DNA from: Gracilibacillus salinarum
Lineage (GTDB): Bacteria; Bacillota; Bacilli; Bacillales; Amphibacillaceae
Direction: 5' to 3'
DNA length: 64,000 nucleotides
Assembly: GCF_022919575.1 (NCBI RefSeq)
Contig: NZ_CP095071.1
Coordinates: 2,666,001 to 2,730,000, forward strand
The first letter of the stretch is position 1; each line of letters opens with the position of its first letter. A model generated the notes under the pieces. The model was given only the letters and a program-made list of their open reading frames with translations, had not been told where the DNA came from and ran no database searches. Of the stretch, positions 36,636-43,788 are shown piece by piece. The translations under genes were made by a program, and so were the position numbers.

Positions 36636-36784
36636 AGTGAGACTTCAATCAGTGGGGTTTTGACCCCCACTGATTGCTAGTGAAACTTATCAGGAAGTTA
36701 TCGTCCGTTTATCCCCACTTAGCTTCTTATGTATCTCTCGAATCTTGAAGTGGGGGTATTACGGACGGTTAGCACTGTGATAAA
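36632..36784 (+). repeat. 150-bp structured repeat, full copy
   Basis: Stem 1 CAATCAGTGGGG (36646-36657) with CCCCACTGATTG (36665-36676). Stem 2 CGTCCGT + CCCCACTT (36702-36720) with AAGTGGGG + ACGGACG (36748-36767). Ends GTGATAAAG. Sits between a stop codon and the next gene's ribosome binding site. Confidence 0.88.
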
Positions 36785-36796
36785 GGGGGCAATTTT

Positions 36797-38194
36797 ATGA
36801 AAAAGCTCTTATGGGTTATTTTGTGTGTGTTTGTTTTTTGTTGTGTGTTTGGATTATCTGCTTTTTCCAAATTCAAAGATATCTTTGGTGAAGATCTGGT
36901 TGCGGCATTTACATTACAAGGAAATGATGCCATCGAGACTTTATCAGACGATGAAATTCAAAAAGAAATCATTGATATTAAATACATCAAAGCTAATGGC
37001 GAAATCGGTACAAGGCAGATTGTTTTATACAAGCCGGCAAATGCGCAAGGGGATGTTCCCGTTATATTTGTTCCGCATTATGCAGTAGATGAAAATACTG
37101 CTGATTTTGTAGCTTATATAAAAAACGGCTGGGCTGCAGCTTCACCGTATAATGTGAAGAATGAATATAACGGAATATTAGCTACAGATGATTTGGTTTT
37201 CAATAATGCTGCACTATATACGCTGAGAACTATGAATGGAATTGATAAGCAAAGAATAGCGATGGTCGGAGGCAGCGCAGGAGGATACACGACCTTAATG
37301 CTGAGTCAACTTCACATGGGGACGGTTGCCTCGATTGCCAATGCACCAATCGCAAATATTTACTTTAATGCTCATGTTTATTTTCCAAAGGCTGATGAGA
37401 TTAACCGTAACTCCGGATTACTTGATTTCAGAATGCCTGTTCAGGGCATGATATCAAAATCGTTTCAGCCTATTAATAACATTCTCACAGATGAAAATGA
37501 CCCTTTATGGGAAGCATTATCTCCAGTTAGTATGGCGAAAGCCTTCAGCAGTCCAGTTGTTATAAACCATCATACAGCTGACATATTGGTACCTGTCGAC
37601 CAAATAACAAAGAAATACACCTATGACGATAATGACGGAACATTGCCGAAAGGTTTTAATGCCAGCCTAGAGGACAACTATCCGGGGATATTAAGTTCTT
37701 CGCTTGAAGAATTAGCAGACCCGAATGAATTGTCCGTTAATAAATATGAATTGGAGAACAACGTAGTAACGGGCGAAATGCCATATAGTGAAAAGTTATT
37801 AACCATCAACGTGATTGATGACGGTCCTATCAGTGCAAAAGGAAGTCATTCAGCACCTACTACAACAGGCGGCTTTGATACCATGCCATACTTAAAGGAT
37901 AGGATGGATAAAACTTTAAGAAATACTGAAAAGCTAGTTCCAGAGAAGCTGCTCTTGTTATTAGAAAGGTATGCAGGCAATAGCAAACAGTTGCCCGCAC
38001 ACAAGGGAATCGATGATACGGTCTATGGCTCTCTTGCCATCTACCAGAAGGAAGTCGTTGATGAACTAAGTACATGGGTAGAAAATCATTCATTGGAAGA
38101 AATGGATTCTGCAATGCAGGAGGCACTATCAATCAGCACAGATAAAGAACAATATACAAAAGTATGGAATGAAATAAAGGCACGTATGGAGTAG
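36797..38194 (+). CDS. Membrane-anchored alpha/beta hydrolase (prolyl-oligopeptidase-like)
   Basis: 465 residues with GGGGG 8-9 bases upstream. One N-terminal hydrophobic segment (3-23), then a serine hydrolase domain: VIFVPHYAVDE, GGSAGGYTTLM (Ser about 157), and an acid candidate in HHTADILVPVDQ. The C-terminal part carries a histidine-containing KGSHSAPTTT stretch and a helical tail. It differs from its neighbours in size and probably in substrate. Second hydrolase of the cluster, separated from its mini-protein by the structured repeat. Confidence 0.75.
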   Translation: MKKLLWVILCVFVFCCVFGLSAFSKFKDIFGEDLVAAFTLQGNDAIETLSDDEIQKEIIDIKYIKANGEIGTRQIVLYKPANAQGDVPVIFVPHYAVDENTADFVAYIKNGWAAASPYNVKNEYNGILATDDLVFNNAALYTLRTMNGIDKQRIAMVGGSAGGYTTLMLSQLHMGTVASIANAPIANIYFNAHVYFPKADEINRNSGLLDFRMPVQGMISKSFQPINNILTDENDPLWEALSPVSMAKAFSSPVVINHHTADILVPVDQITKKYTYDDNDGTLPKGFNASLEDNYPGILSSSLEELADPNELSVNKYELENNVVTGEMPYSEKLLTINVIDDGPISAKGSHSAPTTTGGFDTMPYLKDRMDKTLRNTEKLVPEKLLLLLERYAGNSKQLPAHKGIDDTVYGSLAIYQKEVVDELSTWVENHSLEEMDSAMQEALSISTDKEQYTKVWNEIKARME

Positions 38195-38228
38195 AATATC
38201 TGGATACCTATAATGCCTGTAAAATTAT
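38192..38228 (+). repeat. Copy of the 3' end of the first hydrolase gene
   Basis: GAATATCTGGATACCTATAA, then TGCCTGTAAAAT, matches 36397-36426 (the EYLDTYMPIK codons) with three or four changes. It is a scar of a tandem duplication or recombination in the cluster. Confidence 0.6.
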
Positions 38229-38238
38229 TGGAGGTATC

Positions 38239-39406
38239 ATGATGAAAAAAGTATTGAAAATCCTGAGTGTTATACTGGCTCTCATTTTAGTTGTCTTGTT
38301 GGGTGTTTATCTATTTGTTTTGCAATATCCCGAATTAAAAAATGATCCAAAAGTTGACAAATGGTACCGTATTACAACTGATGAAATGAAATCATCAGAT
38401 GGAAGCAAGTATCGTGCACTGTTCAAAAAAGGCAGTGAAAATAAAGTGATGGTTTACTTCGCAGGTGGCGGAGTCAGCGTTAATGAAGAAATGGCCAGGG
38501 AAGAAACCTATAATACAAAACGATTCTTTATAGATGCTGTGGCAAATTTCACCATGAACATGGGCGGAATCGCAACCGCAACAGATGATAATCCTTTTAA
38601 AGACTGGACTGTTATTGCGTTCCCTTATGCAACAGGCGATTTTCATGCAGGAACCGGAGAATTCAAGTATACAGACAAAGACGGAAATGAAAAAACGCTC
38701 TACCATAATGGATATACCAATTTCACAGGTGCGATGAAAGAAGCTATGGAACATGCCGGTATCGATAATCCGGATTCGGTTTTAGTTACAGGCTACAGTG
38801 CCGGTGGATTTGGCGCATCTTTACTTGCCGATGATGTATTTAGCAATTATTTCCCAAACGCAAAGAGTAAGACGGTTTTAGCAGATTCATCTTTGCTTCT
38901 AAATGATGATTGGCAATGATTGGCATAGTATTGCAACAGATGTTTGGCAATCACCCAAACATCTATCTGATAGATTAGTATCTAATAATATCACGTTAGA
39001 CAGTTTAACTGCATTACATGAAAAATGGGAAGATGAGGTCACTATTTTATTTGACTCATCCACCCGAGATGGAGATTTAGCAAAGGTACAAAATTATTTT
39101 GATACAGGGAATATGGAGACAGATGAAGAAAGAGCAGATATATATCAGCAGATGTTAAAGGAAACGATACCGGAATTCAAAGAACAAGCTGGGGCATATT
39201 TATTTATTTGGGATGGATTACCTTGGTACGACGATCCACGAAATTTAACCATGCATACCATAATCGCAACACCTGAGTTTCATAACAAATTTGAAAATGT
39301 AGATATGTCCATTCGCGATTGGACAATAAATGCCGTTAATGGCAGGTTGGAAGATTACGGGCTCGATTTAGTTGACAAGGCGTACCCTTCGACTGATGAA
39401 GAATAA
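38239..39406 (+). pseudogene. Pectinacetylesterase-like hydrolase, frameshifted by a 10-bp tandem duplication
   Basis: RBS GGAGG; N-terminal anchor (about 5-28), then YFAGGGVSVNEE and GYSAGGFGASLLADD (nucleophile Ser), the pattern of pectinacetylesterase/Notum-type hydrolases. At 38906-38925 ATGATTGGCA stands twice in tandem. After it the frame meets TGA and the protein continues in another frame (NDWHSIATDVWQSPKHL...) to 39406. Deleting one copy gives a continuous LLNDDWHSIATDVW and about 385 residues. Without correction the active-site half alone (226 residues) would be made and is probably dead. Confidence 0.75.
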
Positions 39407-39588
39407 ATAATGCAACAATCATTACGGTGGATAGAGCATTTCCTTTACTTTATACCGTGGTCCGTTATTTGAGCAGAATAAAATAACGGTCACCCCAATA
39501 CATTTTCTAAACGGTTTTAAACTTTTCCTCATTTGAATTATAATAGAAACAAAACTCTACTGTATTTCACGAAAAGAGGAAAGTACAT

Positions 39589-40560
39589 ATGTTGAACATC
39601 ATTGGTTATCGCACCATAAAAACGGCACTAGGTGCTGCACTTGCCATATTCATCGCAGAGCAGCTGCAGCTTGATTTTTATGTATCTGCAGGTATTACTG
39701 CAATACTTTGTATATCGGTAACAAGAAAAGACTCTCTATTAGCTTCCTGGCAGAGAATCGTTGCCTGTGTGATTGGAATGGCATTAGCGACTGTCCTGTT
39801 CGAATTGCTCGGCTATAACGTGATCGTGCTCTGTGCGTTACTGCTGCTGTTCATTCCGATCGTCGTGTATGTGAATGCAAAGAAAGGCATTGTGACAAGC
39901 ACGGTATTCATCCTTCATCTATACACATTGGAACATGTGACAGTCAGCATTCTGCTCAATGAAATGCTGCTGTTAGTGATTGGGGTTGGAGCGGCATTGC
40001 TCATGAATACATATATGCCAAGTAATGAAAAACAAATGCGAAACATCCAAGGAGAAATCGAGCAATGTTTTCAAAAAGTCTGGTATGAATATGCACGCTA
40101 TTTACGGGAAAATAGCACCGATTGGAGCGGGGAGGAACTCATCATCGCTTCTAAGAAAATTGATGAGGGACTTGCACAAGCATTAAGAGCAACCGATAAC
40201 CATATCTTTCGCCATGATGATTACTTTTATCAATATTTTAAAATGAGAGAAAGCCTGCTTGACATTATGGAACGCATGCTACCGCTGATATCAACGCTAG
40301 ATTACACCGTCATGCAAAGTCAGAAAATAGCGGAATTTATGGAAGAACTGAGTCATGCCGTTCATCCAGGCAATACCGCCATCTCTTATTTGAAAAAGTT
40401 AGAGGAAATGACCGATGAATTTCGGGGAATGGAGTTGCCGCATACAAGAAGAGAGTTTGAAGTGCGATCGGCATTATTTCATTTATTGTATGAGATGGAG
40501 AATTATTTGACGATTAAGAAGAAGTTTAGACCGGATCCGAAGCGAAATAAGCGGTTATAG
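39589..40560 (+). CDS. Aromatic acid exporter family protein (ArAE/DUF939)
   Basis: 323 residues. First 145 residues hold four to six membrane helices (GYRTIKTALGAALAIFIAEQ...). The second half is a helical cytoplasmic domain of the DUF939_C kind (MRESLLDIMERMLPLIS...). Bacillus YqjA/YgaE-type proteins share this layout. Thought to export aromatic acids or similar weak acids; unproven for this branch. Single gene with GAGGAAAG upstream; a hairpin at about 39460-39495 lies just before it. Confidence 0.8.
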   Translation: MLNIIGYRTIKTALGAALAIFIAEQLQLDFYVSAGITAILCISVTRKDSLLASWQRIVACVIGMALATVLFELLGYNVIVLCALLLLFIPIVVYVNAKKGIVTSTVFILHLYTLEHVTVSILLNEMLLLVIGVGAALLMNTYMPSNEKQMRNIQGEIEQCFQKVWYEYARYLRENSTDWSGEELIIASKKIDEGLAQALRATDNHIFRHDDYFYQYFKMRESLLDIMERMLPLISTLDYTVMQSQKIAEFMEELSHAVHPGNTAISYLKKLEEMTDEFRGMELPHTRREFEVRSALFHLLYEMENYLTIKKKFRPDPKRNKRL

Positions 40561-40604
40561 TAGATTGGGCCAGACCCTTAAAGCATTACCGATTTAAAAA
40601 TGAT

Positions 40605-40810
40605 GTCGAAATACTCTTTCGGAGCACTGGTGGCGTTTATCATGTCCGATAAAAACAATAAAAAATAACCCCTCATATGCTTTGCACGGCTCTGAGGGGT
40701 TATTCTCTTAAACGCCCGCCCCTCTTATCGGGGTTCGGTCTCTTGTAACCGTAGACGTTGGAGCGTCTGCGGTTTTTTATATGCTATGCCAACTTTGTTT
40801 ATATTATACT
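40605..40810 (+). pseudogene. Truncated copy of the 26876 type I toxin/antitoxin locus
   Basis: TGTCGAAATACTCT is the shared left part (compare 26742-26755). The next bases, TTCGGAGCACTGG, are already codons 13 onwards of the toxin, so about 155 bases with the -10 box, leader, ribosome binding site and first 12 codons are gone. The rest is kept: ...SFGALVAFIMSDKNNKK stop, the terminator (40749-40778), and the opposing promoter TAGTATAAT (40803-40808). An orphan antitoxin is therefore possible. Confidence 0.75.
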
Positions 40811-40859
40811 ACAGTTTATTCAGAAGCACACATAAAATTAGAAAAATATTCTAATTCAT

Positions 40860-41040
40860 ATTGGGAGCAGACCCTCTAAAAAGACATAAGCAATACTTTA
40901 TCGTCTGTATGAAAACCGTTCATCCATTTAACTTGAGGAAGAAAAAACAACTACACTTACATTGTTCTCTCCTCCTATACAAATCGGTACCATCTGTCTT
41001 TTGGTGGGTCCGGCACCTGTCTCGAGCAATAAAACCTGCC
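40860..41040. repeat. Diverged REP-like element
   Basis: CTAAAAAGACATAAGCAATA near the left and CTGTCTTTTGGTGGGTCCGG then CACC at the right. It resembles 61553-61712 in both ends and in the CTCTGTATGAAAAC-type middle. No gene in this spacer. Confidence 0.4.
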
Positions 41041-41041
41041 G

Positions 41042-41712
41042 TTATTTACTTGGCAATGGCGCGTGGGCTGAAATAAATCCTTTCTCCACTAATTCATTCC
41101 AGAAGGATGCTGGGATCTCCTCCTTCATCATCTCTACATCTTCTGTAATATGTTCCGGTCGTGTGGAACCTGGGATGACAGCTTTCACAGCTGAGTGTGC
41201 CGTTGAGAATTGTAAGGCTGCTGCTTTGAGGCTGACATCATGACTTTTCGCAATGTCTTCGAGTTGTTTTACTTTATTTACTATATAACTATCGGCTTTC
41301 GCATAATTATAATGATCTCCTCCGAGCAGCACACCAGAATTGAATGGACTGCCTACAATGATATCGATCCCTTTACCCACTGCTTTCGGCAGCATACGCT
41401 GTAAAGCATCCTCATGTTGCAGAAGCGTATATTGTGTAGCAGATAAGCATACATCCGGCTGCGCTTCTTCCAATTCCATCACTCGTTCAATAGGTTCTAT
41501 TGTATTGACACCAAGTCCCCATGATTGAATCACTCCTTCTTCACGAAGGCGACTTAAGACACGAAAAGCGTATCAAAATAGCGAATTCCTTTATCCCAAG
41601 CAGTTTGGATAGTTTGCTGGGCTTCCTCTTCCGGAACGTTTCTGAACATATTGCCTAATGGTGCGGTTCCGAGACCTACTTTATGTTTAAGTGCTTGTTC
41701 TAGCGACTTCAT
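41042..41712 (-). pseudogene. Aldo/keto reductase with large internal deletion
   Basis: ATG 41712 (GGAGG upstream) begins KSLEQALKHKVGLGTAPLGN, then WDKGIRYFDT, the normal AKR start with its catalytic-Asp strand. After the FDT codons the frame hits TAA. In another frame RVLSRLREEGVIQSWGLGVN and the rest of the barrel follow to 41042. About 100 residues, including the catalytic Tyr and Lys region, are absent, so this is a dead gene. An ORF of 163 codons covers the second part only. Confidence 0.8.
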
Positions 41713-41904
41713 TGAAATTCCTCCTTGATTGTTAATGCTATATTAATATTTTTCCGCTTTGGGGCTGTGGTAAACATGGAGAAGGAGTGCAGCGGTTCTT
41801 ATTTTAGTACATTTGATTGTCTGATCCCTGATTCAAACGATTGTATAGACCTCAGAGAGTCCCAACTATAAATGAAACACACTAGATATTTATTACTTTC
41901 TAAA

Positions 41905-42000
41905 AATGCAACATAGGTGACAGACACGTTAAAAAGATAAGCACTAATTTATCCTCTATATGAAAACAGATCAATGAATGTTATTTGGGCTATAAACATC
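41905..42000. repeat. Partial REP-like element
   Basis: AGGTGACAGACACGTTAAAA, then AGATAAGCACTAATTTATCC, parallels the left half of the 61553 element. The rest of the 41713-42079 spacer shows no gene. Confidence 0.35.
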
Positions 42001-42079
42001 TTCACTCACATGTTCACTCAAGCCGGGTCTAGAATCTCTCTTATTGAGGTACTATGCCCAGAATTGTGCAGTAAAAAAA

Positions 42080-42120
42080 AGTACGTACCGCCTCTCCGAT
42101 CTGAAGAGGTGATACGTACT
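42080..42120 (-). terminator. Terminator after the SDR gene
   Basis: AGTACGTACCGCCTCT pairs with AGAGGTGATACGTACT; the minus strand then reads TTTTTTTTAC. Confidence 0.85.
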
Positions 42121-42142
42121 GTATTGCGAATCCATACTTCTA

Positions 42143-42865
42143 TTAGAACGGGTTTGTCGCCCATTGCAAGGATTGTTTAATGAAGATGCGTTGATGAAGT
42201 TTTAATTGAGCAACCATAAATTCGGCAAGATCCTCTGGTTGCATATATTTCTCTTTATCATATTCCTCGACTTTGTCACCCATTCCCATTTCTGTTGCAA
42301 CCAGGCTCGGGTTCATGGTGAAAACACGAATATTGTTACGACGAACTTCTTGCATCAATGCTTCTGTCATGCCTTGAATAGCAAATTTACTAGCACTATA
42401 AGAGGTGGAACCCGCGGTAGCCTTCAATCCATTACTAGACGAAATGTTAATCACGTCTCCGCGATCTTTCGCAACCATATGTGGTAATACAGCACGTGTC
42501 ACGTGATAAGTACCATACACATTAACTTCAAACGTACGCTTCCAGTCAGCAGGATCTATCTCCAGTAAACTTCCTTTTAAACCCATTCCGGCATTGTTGA
42601 TTAAAATATCTGCTGGTCCAAGCTCTTTTTCCAACCCAGTAACAGCTTGGTCTACTGCTTCCATATCCGCTACATCTACTGGTGCCACTGCTACTTTTAC
42701 ACCCAACGCTTCTGCTTGTTGTGCCACTTCTTTTAATTTGCTTTCCGTTCGAGCCATTAAGCCTACATGGATACCTTCTTTAGCAAAAGCAAGTGCAGTA
42801 GCCCGGCCAATACCGCTACTTGCACCAGTAATGTAGGCCACTTTTTCTTTAATTTCTTGTCCCAT
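42143..42865 (-). CDS. SDR-family oxidoreductase (FabG-like)
   Basis: 240 residues. Cofactor loop TGASSGIG (13-20), NNAG near 90, catalytic Ser in INISSSNG and Tyr/Lys in SYSASKFA (about 158/162). It is a classical short-chain dehydrogenase using NAD(P)H, closest in feel to 3-ketoacyl-ACP reductase-like sugar/ketone reductases. Good GGAGG upstream. Single gene with its own terminator. Substrate unknown. Confidence 0.88.
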   Translation of the reverse strand: MGQEIKEKVAYITGASSGIGRATALAFAKEGIHVGLMARTESKLKEVAQQAEALGVKVAVAPVDVADMEAVDQAVTGLEKELGPADILINNAGMGLKGSLLEIDPADWKRTFEVNVYGTYHVTRAVLPHMVAKDRGDVINISSSNGLKATAGSTSYSASKFAIQGMTEALMQEVRRNNIRVFTMNPSLVATEMGMGDKVEEYDKEKYMQPEDLAEFMVAQLKLHQRIFIKQSLQWATNPF

Positions 42866-43314
42866 TCAAAACATCCTCCTCATTAGTGGTTCTATCCTAA
42901 TTGTAGGGTTGAATGCGTTTGGAATCCAATAAAGTGGTTTGAGATGTGACTTTGGTTTAAAGTGGATTACATCATAAGATGTTAAACTGTTTTAAAGTTT
43001 GTGATATACGCTTCTATAAATGAACAATTCGTTAAAGTAGTCTTGTAGAAAATTACGCATTTTTTATGGTGGTTGAGGCAAAGCTATACACAGTATATGG
43101 GCTAACTTTTTAAGAAAGTCATTTTCATTAACCGATAGAGATTTAACAGTAGAATATGTATAAGAACACAAGTTTACCACGTATTAGCGAATTTTCATTA
43201 ATATGGCAGATGAGATTACCATTAAGATAAGTATAAAGAAAATTCTATGTCCCTAGTCGATCTCCCCTTTCCATGCTAAAATTAAATTACTACCATAAAC
43301 GTTGGAGGTTTCCT
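42866..43314. other. Intergenic, no gene seen
   Basis: About 450 AT-rich bases between divergent genes; it must hold their promoters, but I see no repeat, structured leader or open frame worth naming. Confidence 0.5.
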
Positions 43315-43725
43315 ATGAAAAAGAAAGTAAAAGTAGTAGCAGCTGTAATAGAAAACAATCAAGAAGAAGTACTCTGTGCACTAAGAGCGCATGATATGTC
43401 TATCCCAAACAAATGGGAGTTCCCTGGTGGAAAGGTAGAAGAAGGGGAGAATTTGCAACAAGCTTTAGAGCGTGAGATTCAGGAAGAGTTGAGGTGTGAT
43501 ATTAAAGCGGAAAATGTTATTTATGATCATACACATGAATATGACAGCTTTATTATTAATTTAATTGCACTGGAAGCCAATATTGTCTCTGGAACACCAG
43601 TAGCAACCGAGCATGCCAAATTAATTTGGTTACCAAAGGAGAATCTTGATTCCGTTATTTGGGCTCCTGCAGATATTCCAGCCGTTGAAACGTTAATCAA
43701 ACAAACAGAAAGAGCACATTCGTAA
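43315..43725 (+). CDS. Nudix hydrolase, (d)NTP pyrophosphatase MutT/NudG-like
   Basis: Start at ATG 43315 (GGAGG 6 bases upstream), 136 residues. The Nudix box is complete: GGKVEEGENLQQALEREIQEEL, preceded by WEFPGG. It hydrolyses oxidised or modified nucleotides to monophosphates, like MutT or CTP pyrophosphohydrolase. A longer frame to 43273 lacks a ribosome binding site. Convergent with the defence island, sharing a terminator hairpin. Confidence 0.88.
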   Translation: MKKKVKVVAAVIENNQEEVLCALRAHDMSIPNKWEFPGGKVEEGENLQQALEREIQEELRCDIKAENVIYDHTHEYDSFIINLIALEANIVSGTPVATEHAKLIWLPKENLDSVIWAPADIPAVETLIKQTERAHS

Positions 43726-43739
43726 TTGAATGGCTCTTT
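43709..43739. terminator. Hairpin between convergent genes
   Basis: AAAGAGC ... GCTCTTT overlapping the end of the Nudix gene; the minus strand is short of T's. Confidence 0.45.
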
Positions 43740-43788
43740 GCTGTTACGCTATCTTTTCAAGTAAATATTTTTCCCCACAGAGAGAATA

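Noticed and set aside
38895..38935. Programmed ribosomal frameshift in the pectinacetylesterase-like gene
   Set aside because: There is no slippery heptamer; an exact 10-bp tandem duplication explains the shift fully.
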